DNA of 40,008 bases, taken from positions 1-40,008 of the forward strand of contig CBFHJL010000015.1 of the NCBI GenBank assembly GCA_965656195.1, written 5' to 3'. The notes beneath the pieces were generated by a model, which had not been told where the DNA came from, did no database searches, and was given only the letters and a program-made list of their open reading frames with translations. How positions within the stretch are numbered: the first letter of the stretch is position 1; the number at the start of each line of letters is the position of its first letter. Made by a program: the position numbers and the translations under genes. The stretch is from Brumimicrobium sp965656195 (GTDB lineage: Bacteria > Bacteroidota > Bacteroidia > Flavobacteriales_D > Crocinitomicaceae). Below are positions 26,038 through 36,400 of the stretch, in pieces.

Positions 26038-27213
26038 GTGCAACGTTACCTCAAATATCTTAAAGGAGACCCAGTGATCTGGATCATCGCGTTGCTGTTT
26101 TTCGCGATATCTTTGGTTTCTGTATACAGTTTTGTACCTATTTTGGTTAAGACCGAAGGTGGTTCTCCATTTAAATATTTGTTCAAGCACTTTGTATATA
26201 TTGTTCTTGGATTTATTGCTATGTACTGGGTGCATCGACAGGACCCAAAGTATTTTGCGAAGCTTTCTAAGTTTATATTTTATGTCGCCGTATTGTTATT
26301 GATCTTCACCTTTTTCTTTGGTGTTCGTGTGAATGATGCTTCTCGTTGGGTGAGAGTTCCTATTGTAGGACTGACCTTTCAGAGTTCTGATTTCGCTAAG
26401 CTGGCATTGATAATTTTTGTATCCAAGCGTCTGGTGAGTAAAGAAAAGTATTTTGATTCCTGGAAGAAGGGGTTCTGGCCCGTCGTCCTTCCAATCATTA
26501 TTATTTGTGCATTGATCGCAAAAGATAACTTCTCTACAGCAGCTATTGTTTTTATGATATCGCTATTGTTATTGTTTATAGGGAGAGTTCCTTTTGCAAA
26601 GATCTTCACATTCGTAGGTAGTGGAATAGCTTTACTTGGACTTACCGTCTTATTGCACCTGGCAGCGCCTTCATTGAATCTGCTTCCGCGATTCGACACG
26701 TGGACGAGTCGATTCTTTAAGGCTTATGGTGATGATGTGGCGACGGTTGAAAATATGCAATCAATCAATGCAAAATTGGCCATTCATAATGGTGGGTATA
26801 CAGGAGTTGGTGTTGGCGATGGAGATTTGAAGCATTATACCCCTGAAGCGTATGCCGATTTCTTTTATTCTTCATTTGTGGAAGAGTTTGGTTTGGTGAT
26901 GGCCGTAATATTGATCTTCTTGTATCTAGTTCTGTTTTATCGCATCCTGCGAATAGGTCTCAATGCTGAGAAGCTCTTCGAGACTTATGTAGCCGTTGGG
27001 ATAGGGCTTATGCTTTTGTCTCAAGCGGTGATCAATATGTTAGTCTGTACGGGGCTAATGCCAGTAACAGGACAAAACATGCCTTTCCTCGCGATGGGTG
27101 GATCGGCAATGATAATGAGTTGTGTCTCTCTAGGAGTTGTGTTAGCCATTGCGAATAAAAATGAATCGGATACTCCGGCGAATGAAGTTTCAAACGAGAA
27201 TAAAGAAGCATGA
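26038..27213 (+). CDS. ftsW: Septal peptidoglycan polymerase FtsW (SEDS family)
   Basis: A 391-residue, ten-helix SEDS glycosyltransferase that polymerises lipid II with FtsI at the septum. Family features are a conserved extracytoplasmic region with NMQSINAKLAIHNGGYTGVG and DGDLKHYTPEAYADFFYSS (the counterpart of the PEAHTDFIF motif), and the C-terminal signature MPVTGQNMPFLAMGGSAMIM. The C-terminal tail is short and polar (ESDTPANEVSNENKEA). The start is GTG at 26038, after the double stop of the preceding gene. The stop overlaps murG in an ATGA junction. Confidence 0.96.
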   Translation: MQRYLKYLKGDPVIWIIALLFFAISLVSVYSFVPILVKTEGGSPFKYLFKHFVYIVLGFIAMYWVHRQDPKYFAKLSKFIFYVAVLLLIFTFFFGVRVNDASRWVRVPIVGLTFQSSDFAKLALIIFVSKRLVSKEKYFDSWKKGFWPVVLPIIIICALIAKDNFSTAAIVFMISLLLLFIGRVPFAKIFTFVGSGIALLGLTVLLHLAAPSLNLLPRFDTWTSRFFKAYGDDVATVENMQSINAKLAIHNGGYTGVGVGDGDLKHYTPEAYADFFYSSFVEEFGLVMAVILIFLYLVLFYRILRIGLNAEKLFETYVAVGIGLMLLSQAVINMLVCTGLMPVTGQNMPFLAMGGSAMIMSCVSLGVVLAIANKNESDTPANEVSNENKEA

Positions 27214-28310
27214 AATTAGAACGAGTGATCATATCAGGTGGTGGAACAGGTGGACATATTTTTCCAGCTATAGCCATTGCGAATCGTATTAAGAAAGAAT
27301 ATCCAGATGCGAAAATCCTCTTTATTGGAGCGGAAGGAAAAATGGAGATGGAAAAAGTTCCAGAGGCGGGGTATGAGATCGAAGGTCTGTGGATTAGTGG
27401 TTTTCAAAGGAGGTTGACCTTAAAGAATCTAGCATTGCCGTTCAAAATCCTTGCGTCATTATGGAAAGCAAGAGGGATCGTAAAGAAGTTTAAGCCGCAA
27501 GTGGCTATTGGAGTTGGTGGCTATGCAAGTGGTCCGACATTGAAAGTTGCTTCGATGATGAATGTTCCTACCATCTTGCAAGAGCAGAATTCATTTCCTG
27601 GAAAAACGAATAAGTTGCTTGCGCAAAAAGCGACAAAGATCTGTGTGGCCTATGAAAAATTAGACCGTTTCTTTCCCAAAGATAAAATTGAAATGACTGG
27701 GAATCCTGTGCGTGATAAAGTTGTTCAGATAGATGGGTTGAAATCAAAAGGACTGACGCATTTTGGTTTGGAAGAAGGAAAGAAGACCTTGCTTGTGGTG
27801 GGAGGAAGTTTGGGAGCGAAGACCTTAAATGACAGCTTGAAAAAAGACATTAAGCAACTGCAGGAAAACAATATTCAAGTGATCTGGCAATGTGGTAAGT
27901 ATCAATCTGAAGAATTGATGAAATGGTCTAAAGAGCAAGATATGTCAGGTGTTTCATTAAATATATTTATTAAAGAAATGGAATTGGCCTATGCTGCTGC
28001 AGATGCGATTGTTTCCAGAGCAGGAGCAATAGCTTTGTCTGAATTGGCTATCATAGGAAAACCAATCATTCTAGTTCCTTCTCCAAATGTTGCTGAAGAT
28101 CATCAAACGAAAAATGCGATGGCATTAGTGGATCAGAATGCTGCGATCTTTGTGAAAGATGTGGAGGCTAGAGAAAAGCTAGTTCCTCAGGTTTTGGAGC
28201 TAATGCAGGATGAAAACCGCCAGAATGAAATGAGTAAAAACCTGCGATCAAAAGCGATTGATAATGCTGATGAGCGTATCGTTGATGTGATCAAAAGAAT
28301 AGTAAATTGA
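27210..28310 (+). CDS. murG: Lipid II synthase MurG (GlcNAc transferase)
   Basis: A 366-residue GT-B glycosyltransferase at the cytoplasmic membrane face that transfers GlcNAc from UDP-GlcNAc to lipid I. The glycine-rich loop GGGTGGHIFPA is at residues 10-20. GVGGYASGPTLK and LQEQNSFPGKTN follow, and the UDP-GlcNAc-binding C-domain carries VVGGSLGAKTLN, ADAIVSRAGAIALSEL and the PSPNVAEDHQTKNA motif. Length is typical. The ATG overlaps the ftsW stop by 4 nt (ATGA), and the stop overlaps the murC TTG start. Confidence 0.97.
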   Translation: MKLERVIISGGGTGGHIFPAIAIANRIKKEYPDAKILFIGAEGKMEMEKVPEAGYEIEGLWISGFQRRLTLKNLALPFKILASLWKARGIVKKFKPQVAIGVGGYASGPTLKVASMMNVPTILQEQNSFPGKTNKLLAQKATKICVAYEKLDRFFPKDKIEMTGNPVRDKVVQIDGLKSKGLTHFGLEEGKKTLLVVGGSLGAKTLNDSLKKDIKQLQENNIQVIWQCGKYQSEELMKWSKEQDMSGVSLNIFIKEMELAYAAADAIVSRAGAIALSELAIIGKPIILVPSPNVAEDHQTKNAMALVDQNAAIFVKDVEAREKLVPQVLELMQDENRQNEMSKNLRSKAIDNADERIVDVIKRIVN

Positions 28311-29665
28311 ATCTAGATAACTTTAAAAATATCTACTTTATTGGTATCGGAGGAATCGGTATGTCTGCGCTAGCTCGCTATTTTAACAGTACAGGTAAAC
28401 ACGTGATGGGTTACGATCGTGTCATGTCTCCACTTTGCAAGCAGTTACAGCAAGAGGGAATGGAAGTTCATACGGATGACCGCGGAGAAGATGTGGCAAA
28501 AGAAGGTTTGACTCCAGAAAACACCTTGGTAATTTCTACTCCAGCAGTGCCTGAAACACACGGTGAAAAGTCCTATTTCAAAGCACAAAAATTCAAATTA
28601 TTAAAGCGTTCTGAAATCCTTGGTTTATTGACTGCCGAGATGAAAGGACTTACAGTTGCTGGGACCCACGGAAAGACAACAACTTCTACTATGTTGGCGC
28701 ATGTGTTGAAAGGTGCGAACAAAAAATCTAGTGCATTTCTAGGAGGGATAAGCTCTAATTACAATACGAATCTGCTGATTGAAGAGAATAGTGACTGGGT
28801 CGTAATCGAAGCGGATGAGTTTGATCGAAGCTTTTTGCATTTGCATCCTTTTGCCTCCATCATTACTTCAACAGATGCGGATCATTTAGATATATATAAA
28901 GATAAGCAAGATCTTGTAGATGCCTTTCAGTCGTTTGCAGAACTGGTGGCAAAAGATGGTTTTGTGGTTAAACATGTGGATGCAGATGTTGCCCCTAAAG
29001 TAAAAGTTATTTCTTACGGAATTAATGGTGATTCAGATTATCAGGCCTCTAATTTGAGAATTGAGAAAGGCTATTTTGTCATGGATGTAATTGCGCCAGA
29101 TGCGAAATGGACCAATGTTGTTTTAGGTCTTCCAGGTATTCATAATGCAGAAAATGCATTGAGTGTACTTGCTTTGCTCGATCAATTAAATGTCGAAGAG
29201 GACGCTATTCGCGAAGGATTAAAAACGTTTAAAGGAGTAAAACGGCGTTTCGAGTATCATGTGCGAAAAGAAGGCTTAGTTTATATTGATGACTATGCGC
29301 ATCATCCTACAGCTATCGATCAATTATTGAAGTCTGTCCGCATGATGTATCCGAATAAAAAGATAACTGCCGTATTTCAGCCGCATTTATATTCGAGGAC
29401 CAATGATTTTATGGATGGTTTTGCGAGCGCTTTGAGTAGAGCTGATGAAACGATATTAATGCCAATTTATCCAGCGAGAGAGCTGCCGATGGAAGGGGTT
29501 ACTTCAAATGCATTAGCGAATAAAATGACAAATGAAGTAACGGTTATTGAAACTGAGCAAGAAGTTCTCGATTACCTTGATCAGAAAGAGCTTGAGGTTG
29601 TACTTACTATTGGTGCAGGAGATATAGATCAAATTGTTGAACCTTTAAAAGCAGCCCTGTCATGA
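28307..29665 (+). CDS. murC: UDP-MurNAc:L-alanine ligase MurC
   Basis: A 452-residue ATP-dependent ligase adding L-Ala to UDP-MurNAc, the first step of the Mur ligase pathway. Its N-domain UDP loop is FIGIGGIGMSALARYF at about 10-25, the ATP loop is GTHGKTTTSTM at 119-129, the central landmarks are VVIEADEFDRSF and STDADHLDIY, and the C-terminal region has GVKRRFEY, IDDYAHHPTAI and VFQPHLYSRT. The apparent start is TTG at 28307 in a TTGA overlap with the murG stop; no ATG or GTG lies between there and the conserved N-terminus. The stop overlaps ftsQ (ATGA). Confidence 0.96.
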   Translation: MNLDNFKNIYFIGIGGIGMSALARYFNSTGKHVMGYDRVMSPLCKQLQQEGMEVHTDDRGEDVAKEGLTPENTLVISTPAVPETHGEKSYFKAQKFKLLKRSEILGLLTAEMKGLTVAGTHGKTTTSTMLAHVLKGANKKSSAFLGGISSNYNTNLLIEENSDWVVIEADEFDRSFLHLHPFASIITSTDADHLDIYKDKQDLVDAFQSFAELVAKDGFVVKHVDADVAPKVKVISYGINGDSDYQASNLRIEKGYFVMDVIAPDAKWTNVVLGLPGIHNAENALSVLALLDQLNVEEDAIREGLKTFKGVKRRFEYHVRKEGLVYIDDYAHHPTAIDQLLKSVRMMYPNKKITAVFQPHLYSRTNDFMDGFASALSRADETILMPIYPARELPMEGVTSNALANKMTNEVTVIETEQEVLDYLDQKELEVVLTIGAGDIDQIVEPLKAALS

Positions 29666-30456
29666 AGAAGTGGTTAAAAATTATTGGGCTTGCGCTTTTA
29701 TTCATCGGTTCTATTGTTGTTTTGACGGCTGCGCATCAGCGTGAAGATGGAATTGTTTTGGCTGACCCTGAAATAGAGATCAATGTACAGGATGGTATAG
29801 CTTTGCTTACTGAGACTGAGCTTCAAGATGAGTTGAAAATGCATCAGTTTTATAGATCTGGTATGCTAAAGTCCGATTTAAATGTTGAGGGCATAGAGGA
29901 TTTTCTAATCAATATGAATGAGATTTCCGAAGCAGATGTTTATATCGATATTGGAGGCAGTTGGCATGTCGATGTGAAGACGAGAAGACCTATTGCTCGA
30001 ATAATTATGAACAATCGACCGGATTTTTACATCGACAAAGGCAATGAAATTATGAATGTTTCTGTCTATTCTAAGCCTAAAATCCTAGGGTTTACGGGGT
30101 TGGAACTACTTTTCGATCAAGCAGTTAATCTAGATTCTGTAATTAACAATGATTCATTGAAAACTAAATATAAACTCGATCAAATCTATCGTATTTCAAG
30201 TTATGTTTGTAATAGTGCATTCTATAATGCACAAATTGTGCAGGTTCACTTTACGAAAGAAGATGGATTTGTACTTATCCCGCGTGTTGGGAATCAAACC
30301 ATCATTTTTGGAGCAGCGCTTTCAGATGATGCGGTAGAAGAGAAGTTTAAAAAGTTAACCACCTTCTACGACGAAGTGATTCCATTCGAAGGCTGGGAGA
30401 AGTACAGGGAGATTAACTTGAAGTTTAACGACCAGATTGTTGCAAAGAAAAAATAG
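29662..30456 (+). CDS. ftsQ: Cell division protein FtsQ-like
   Basis: A 264-residue bitopic protein with a short cytoplasmic tail, one membrane helix at about 5-24 (IIGLALLFIGSIVVLTAAHQ) and a periplasmic domain in which an early POTRA-like region (about 38-110: EIEINVQDGIALLTETELQ, VEGIEDFLINMNEISEADV, VDVKTRRPIARI) precedes a beta domain. FtsQ links early and late divisome proteins, including FtsL. The Bacteroidota forms are divergent; the call combines topology, the KTRRPIARI strand and the location between murC and ftsA. The ATG overlaps the murC stop; 6 nt separate it from ftsA. Confidence 0.9.
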   Translation: MKKWLKIIGLALLFIGSIVVLTAAHQREDGIVLADPEIEINVQDGIALLTETELQDELKMHQFYRSGMLKSDLNVEGIEDFLINMNEISEADVYIDIGGSWHVDVKTRRPIARIIMNNRPDFYIDKGNEIMNVSVYSKPKILGFTGLELLFDQAVNLDSVINNDSLKTKYKLDQIYRISSYVCNSAFYNAQIVQVHFTKEDGFVLIPRVGNQTIIFGAALSDDAVEEKFKKLTTFYDEVIPFEGWEKYREINLKFNDQIVAKKK

Positions 30457-30462
30457 AGTAAA

Positions 30463-31734
30463 ATGTCAGAGATTGTAGTAGGACTTGATATTGGGACAAC
30501 GAAGATAGCCTGTTTCGTTGGTCGTAAAAATGAGCATGGAAAGATTGAGATTCTTTCTATGGGGAAAACTGAATCGTTGGGGGTGACTCGCGGAGTAGTT
30601 TCTAATATTGAGAAAACGGTGCAGTCGATTAAAACGGCAGTAGCAGAAGCACAAGACCGTGTTGAAGGTGATCTTACCATCGGATTGGTGAATGTAGGGA
30701 TTGCTGGTCAACACATTAAAAGTTTACAGCACCGTGGAATGTATACACGTAGTGCAACACAAGAAGAAATTTCTCAAGCAGATATCGATGCTTTGATTGA
30801 TGATATGTATAAACTGGTGATGGAACCAGGTGAAGAAATTATCCATGTTTTACCTCAGGAATATATTGTTGATGGTGAGCAAGGAATCAAGGATCCAATT
30901 GGTATGTCAGGGGTAAGAATGGAGGCTAATTTCCATATCATTACTGGACGCATCAATGCTGCTAAGAACATTCAGAAATGTGTAAATAAAGCGAATCTAG
31001 AAGTGTCGGAAACCATTCTTGAGCCATTAGCAAGTTCTGCTGCTGTACTTTCAGAAGAAGAAAAGGAAGCTGGAATTGTATTGGTGGATATCGGAGGTGG
31101 TACTACAGATCTTGCAATTTTCCATGAAGGAATTATTCGTCATACGGCTGTCATTCCATTCGGGGGTAACGTGATCACTGAAGACATTAAAGAAGGCTGC
31201 ACGATTTTGAAACGTCAGGCTGAGCAGTTAAAAACGAAGTTTGGTAGTGCATTAGCTAGTGAAAGTCAAGAGAATGAGATCGTTTGTATTCCAGGACTTC
31301 GCGGAAGAGAGCCGAAAGAGATTTCGATTAGAAACCTTTCAAGCATCATCCAAGCGAGAATGGAGGAGATCATTGAGCACGTTTATTATGAAATAAAGAA
31401 CTCAGGATACGAAAAGAAATTGATTGGTGGAATAGTGGTCACTGGAGGCGGCTCACAATTGAAAAACATTACTCAACTTTTTGAATATATAACAGCAATG
31501 GATACGCGATTGGGCTATCCAAATGAGCATCTTGGACAGTCTGCAACGGAAGAAGCATTGACAAGTCCAATGTATGCAACGGGAGTAGGACTAGTATTGA
31601 AAGGATTTGAGTCGAACGAGCGTAATCGTCGATCTCTTGCCGCAGTGAAGTCTCACTCAAAGCGTACTAAAGGTGGATTCTTTGACAAGCTTCTTGAAAA
31701 AGGTAAGAGCTGGTTTGAAGAAGATGCAGAATAA
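30463..31734 (+). CDS. ftsA: Cell division protein FtsA
   Basis: A 423-residue actin-like ATPase that tethers FtsZ to the membrane. The phosphate-1 motif VGLDIGTTKIACFVG starts at residue 5. The SHS2/1C region (LTIGLVNVGIAGQHIKSL) follows, then the phosphate-2 motif GIVLVDIGGGTTDLAIF and the adenosine motif GGIVVTGGGSQLKNI. The C-terminal GGFFDKLLEKGKSWFEED is a short amphipathic helix, as expected for the membrane-targeting sequence. Length is normal. Thirty nucleotides separate it from ftsZ. Confidence 0.97.
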   Translation: MSEIVVGLDIGTTKIACFVGRKNEHGKIEILSMGKTESLGVTRGVVSNIEKTVQSIKTAVAEAQDRVEGDLTIGLVNVGIAGQHIKSLQHRGMYTRSATQEEISQADIDALIDDMYKLVMEPGEEIIHVLPQEYIVDGEQGIKDPIGMSGVRMEANFHIITGRINAAKNIQKCVNKANLEVSETILEPLASSAAVLSEEEKEAGIVLVDIGGGTTDLAIFHEGIIRHTAVIPFGGNVITEDIKEGCTILKRQAEQLKTKFGSALASESQENEIVCIPGLRGREPKEISIRNLSSIIQARMEEIIEHVYYEIKNSGYEKKLIGGIVVTGGGSQLKNITQLFEYITAMDTRLGYPNEHLGQSATEEALTSPMYATGVGLVLKGFESNERNRRSLAAVKSHSKRTKGGFFDKLLEKGKSWFEEDAE

Positions 31735-31764
31735 TAATTGAATAACCGTTAAACAACAATAGAT

Positions 31765-33351
31765 ATGGATTTTGATATGCCTAAAGACCAGTCTTCGATC
31801 ATCAAAGTAATTGGTGTCGGAGGTGGAGGAAGCAACGCCGTGAACCACATGTATGATCAAGGGATCAAAGGTGTTGATTTTATCATTTGTAACACAGATA
31901 GACAAGCATTGGATATCTCTCCTGTACCATTCAAAATGCAACTTGGACCTTCATTGACTGAAGGTAGAGGTGCTGGTTCGATTCCTGAGATCGGAATGAA
32001 TGCTGCGATTGAGAATATCGACGATATAAAAGAAACATTAGAGAAGAATGCAAAGATGGTATTTGTAACTGCCGGAATGGGTGGTGGAACAGGTACAGGT
32101 GCAGCGCCGGTTATTGCGAAAGTAGCACGTGATCTTGGTATTCTAACTGTAGGTATTGTAACGGTTCCTTTCAGTTTTGAAGGGAAAAAACGAAGACTAC
32201 AAGCCGAAGAAGGTCTTGAAAATATGCGTGAAAGTGTTGATACTTTGCTTGTGATCAACAATGAGCGTTTGCGTGAGATTTCTGGAAACTTGACATTAGG
32301 AAATGCATTCGCTCAGGCGGATGATGTATTAGCGACTGCGGCAAAAGGAATTGCAGAAGTGATTTCTGTTACCGGTGCGATCAACGTTGATTTCAATGAT
32401 GTGAATACGGTAATGAAAGATAGCGGTGTAGCGATTATGGGTTCTGCTCAAGCTGAAGGAGAGAGTCGCGCAATCAAAGCAGTGCAAGAGGCATTGACAT
32501 CACCTTTATTGAATGATAACGATATCGCAGGTGCGAAATACGTATTGTTGAATATCACTTACGGAGATAAAGAAGTGTTGATGGATGAGATCTCTGACAT
32601 CACAGATTACATTCAGGATGAAGCTGGGTCAACTGCAGATGTAATCTGGGGGCACGGTTATGATGAAACACTTGGTGATTCATTAAGTGTAACGTTAATT
32701 GCAACCGGGTTTAAGCAATCGCCTGTGACAGGTTTTGAAAAGGCTCCTGAACGAAATGTTCAAGTCTTGGAAGACGAAACGAAGAAAGAGATTGTAGAAC
32801 CACTTTCAAAAGCAACGGCTGAAAATACTTACGAAGAGTCGACTGAGGAAGAGCCTTATATCAAGTCTGAAACAGAAGAAGATATTTCAAGTGAAGATTC
32901 GGCTTCAACAATGAATTGGGAAGTAAGAACAGCAAACGAAGAAGTGACGAATGAGTCAACTTCAACGGATACTGAAGGTCGTTCTTCTGAAACAGAAACT
33001 GAGGAGAAAGAAGTGAAGCGTTATTTCCTTGATGAGGATTTTACGGATTCAGAATCAGGTGCTGTAGAGAATAGAGCTCAATCCACTGAGCTTACACAAG
33101 AAGAGCAGCAAAGAAGAGCACAAGAAAGAATGAATCGAATTCATCAATATACTTCTCACTTGAATAGTGCTGAAGGATTGAATGAGTTGGAAAGTGAGCC
33201 AGCATTCAAGCGTCGCAAGATTAACTTGGAGGATGAGCCACACTCTTCAGAAGATAATATCTCAAGATACGAAGTATCTGATGATAAGAAAGGTGATAAC
33301 AACACTACATTGAGAGATACAAACTCTTTTCTGCATGATAATGTAGATTAG
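31765..33351 (+). CDS. ftsZ: Cell division GTPase FtsZ
   Basis: A 528-residue tubulin-like GTPase that forms the Z-ring. The GTP-binding loops are VIGVGGGGSNAVNHM near residue 14 and the tubulin signature GGGTGTG at 106-112; the catalytic T7 loop NVDFNDV is at 207-213. The globular core ends near residue 315. A hydrophilic Glu/Thr/Ser-rich linker of about 160 residues then leads to a C-terminal block (FKRRKINLEDEPHSSED ... SFLHDNVD) that is conserved across Bacteroidota FtsZ and probably serves as the binding tail for FtsA. It is the last gene of the dcw cluster and is followed by a strong terminator. Confidence 0.98.
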   Translation: MDFDMPKDQSSIIKVIGVGGGGSNAVNHMYDQGIKGVDFIICNTDRQALDISPVPFKMQLGPSLTEGRGAGSIPEIGMNAAIENIDDIKETLEKNAKMVFVTAGMGGGTGTGAAPVIAKVARDLGILTVGIVTVPFSFEGKKRRLQAEEGLENMRESVDTLLVINNERLREISGNLTLGNAFAQADDVLATAAKGIAEVISVTGAINVDFNDVNTVMKDSGVAIMGSAQAEGESRAIKAVQEALTSPLLNDNDIAGAKYVLLNITYGDKEVLMDEISDITDYIQDEAGSTADVIWGHGYDETLGDSLSVTLIATGFKQSPVTGFEKAPERNVQVLEDETKKEIVEPLSKATAENTYEESTEEEPYIKSETEEDISSEDSASTMNWEVRTANEEVTNESTSTDTEGRSSETETEEKEVKRYFLDEDFTDSESGAVENRAQSTELTQEEQQRRAQERMNRIHQYTSHLNSAEGLNELESEPAFKRRKINLEDEPHSSEDNISRYEVSDDKKGDNNTTLRDTNSFLHDNVD

Positions 33352-33370
33352 TAATATGATTTAGATAATG

Positions 33371-33399
33371 AAAGGCGCTGTGAGAACAGCGCCTTTTTT
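33371..33399 (+). terminator. Rho-independent terminator closing the dcw operon
   Basis: The stem AAAGGCGCTGT/ACAGCGCCTTT with the tetraloop GAGA is followed by a run of six T, 20 nt after the ftsZ stop. It is the strongest hairpin seen in the window. The convergent caspase gene ends at 33408, just beyond it; the reverse reading has only a short T run, so it probably serves mainly ftsZ. Confidence 0.93.
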
Positions 33400-33407
33400 A
33401 TTGATGG

Positions 33408-36400
33408 CTACCAAATTCTGTAATCCATTTCTTTGTTGTGAATTCTGGAGGTTGGAACTTGTAATCCTTTAGATAATCGTTTAACCTCTTGGATAAGGAA
33501 GCTCTGTAATTCTGAAACTGTAATCATTTCGTCTTTGTTGAGATCTGCTTTATTGTTCTGAAGAGCATCGATTAGACTGTAAGTAAAGAGTCCGTTTTCA
33601 TATTTCGGACTCTCAAAAGCGAGCTCTGTTCCTCCCGAACTTGAGATGACCGTAGCGCCTGTACCTCTTCGCAGATCTAGAAAAACTTGTTTCATCAGAA
33701 AGTTGATGTTTTCAAAACCTAGAGGGTCCTCACGATAAGCAACATCAGTTCCAGCTCCTCTGAACTTACCTTTTCCAGGGAATTCTTCGTCTGTGATCTT
33801 TCGTCTACTCTCAATCTCATCTTTATCGAGTTCTCCAGAGTGACAAGTGTCGAGTATTAGAAGCTTCTTTAGTGCTTTGATTCCATCCACTAATTCCTCT
33901 ATCTTTTTATAAGGAATTCCACGCTCTGATGGGTTGCTAAAGTTCATGTCATAACTGGCAAAATAATAATCGAAATTTTCATCTAAAACACCGTGTCCTG
34001 CAACAAAGATCAAAACAAAATCATCAACATCTGCTTGATCCAGAAAAGCCTTTATTTCATCAAGACATTCTAGGACAACGTCTTCATTGGTGATTGATTT
34101 CGTATGTACCGTATTGAAGTATTCACTTCCGTTAAATAGGTTTTCCATATCAACGGCATCCTTTTTCGCATAGGCTAGGTTGTAGTTCTCGTCTTTGTAA
34201 TTACTCACACCTATTGATATGATATACGCGTCTGGTTTTTCCTTTCCTTCTGTACAAACCACGTTGACGACCTCTTTGTAGCTTTCTGCTCCTGACTGAT
34301 TAAGAACACTTACTTCAATTTTATTTTCACCGTAGCTTAAATTCAGGGGTACTGATCTAGTAAGGTCAGAAGTATTAAGTGATCGAATACTCTTTCCTGT
34401 TGAGCCAAGTACTGCGACGTCATTGATCCAGACTTTGTAGCTTTCTAATTTGTGCTGGGAGTCTTTCATACGTAGTTTTAGCTCAAGTTTTTTTGAGTTC
34501 GTTTCAAGAGGGATGCCTGCTTTATTCAATAGTTCAAGTTCTGGCAAATGAAAATCTCCAGATAATGCTTCCTCAGTAAAGTTGAGTTTTTTTAAACGCT
34601 TTTTATAGGCGCGATTGTAAGCCTTAATAAGTGCTTCATTAGAGTAGCCCAACTTCTCTAATACAAGATCTGGACGATTGTACTTTAAGTCAAATTGGTC
34701 TGGGTAAAAGAATTGACCCTCATACCTGAATCCAATTTCATCAAATGCTCCTTTGGAAACCAGGTAATAGTTATCCGATGTTACGATCATAACTTCATTA
34801 TTTTCAAATGGAATTACTGAGGCAATCAATACTTCTTGAGTATAGTCCCAGATCTTTATGGTGCCATCGTCACTAGAAGTGATGAACATTTCTTTTGATG
34901 GATGAAAACTGATATCAGTAATCCGCTCTGTATGGCCTTCGAATTGATTGACCACAGTTAAGGAGTCTTTGTCAAAGAAGATCAATTGGTGATCTAGCGA
35001 GCTAATAGCTATTTTGTTATTGACCATGAATAGTGAGTTCGCTTCTAAATCGGAAATCTTAGTGTATGTTTTGTTATCAATGTCATAGGTGTATTGACCT
35101 TTGCCAACCGAGCTAATCCAAATAGAGTTGCTATCTAAAACTGCAAAATGATTGATGATAAAGGGAAGTGAGTCTTTTCTGAAAAAATATTCTTTTCCTT
35201 CGGATCTCCAAAAATAAAGTGTTCCCGAATTCTCCAATAAACTAACAAACTCATCCTCCTTCAAGAACTGTGCATCTAGCCAATTACGTTGGTCCTTATA
35301 TGCGTATATATGCTTTGTTTTATCTCCATCAACTTCTGCTAATGTTATGTTTGGTAGATCCGTCACTCCTGTGAAAAGCACTTTACTTCCATTTTTCGAG
35401 ATATCGCTTCTTTTAACTTCCCCTATTGGCTCCTGATATAAGTTAAAGATATTCTGAAGCAGGAATCCTTTTGGTCTAGTGAGTTCATGGTCTCTAAATT
35501 TTATCGTTTTTAATGCTTCAGGATGCTCAAGGTCTTGTTTTATTTCTAATGCATTATCGGAGGTGCAGATGAAAAACGAGGGCTTACCTTTGTAGTTTGA
35601 CTTTGTGATTTTGTTTATAGAATGTGGTTCGCTTTTTACAGTAGGTGTGGGAAAAACTGCATTGAAATTAATTGAATATAAATTACCCAACTCGTCACCA
35701 ATATGGACTTGACTTCCATCATGACTGTAGGTAGCAGTATTCTTTCTAAAGATATTAGAAAACAATCTAAACTTCATAGAGAGGGTTTCGGTTTCCCAAA
35801 TAATAATACTTCTATCTTTTCCTGCCGTTGCGAAGAATTTACCGTCTGATGAAAAGCAAATATCAGTTGCGGATGAATTATGGCCTTGCAAGATCTTGAT
35901 TTTTTTACCTGATTGATATTCGTTGCAGTAGATAGCATTATTCTCTGCTACTCCTATGATGAGATTATTTTCAATTGAAACATCAAAAGCTAGAAATGAG
36001 GCGTTTGTATAGCTCACAGACATCCAGTACTTCGGAAGCCATTTTCCTTTATCTTCTTTCCGAATAGCTCCTTTTTTAATAAAGGTCTCATGAACTCCAT
36101 TTGGATCAGCAAACATGTTATTCTTTCGAAATAAAGTATCCCCATCAAATGCTCTGCTGGTTAGTTTGTCATTGCTTAGATCGAATAAATATGTTTTCTC
36201 TTCACTTTGAACTTTGACAAATTGATCTTTATCAATGAACTTCAGACCACGAACAGCAACTGCTTCAGAAATCTTGAATCGGGTTAATATCTTTTTCAAT
36301 TTGAGGTCCCAAATGATTCCTTCGTTGTTTGTACCTAGACTGATCAGGTACTCACCACTAGTTGAAAACTCGATATGTGCAATTCCTGAAGAATGCCCCT

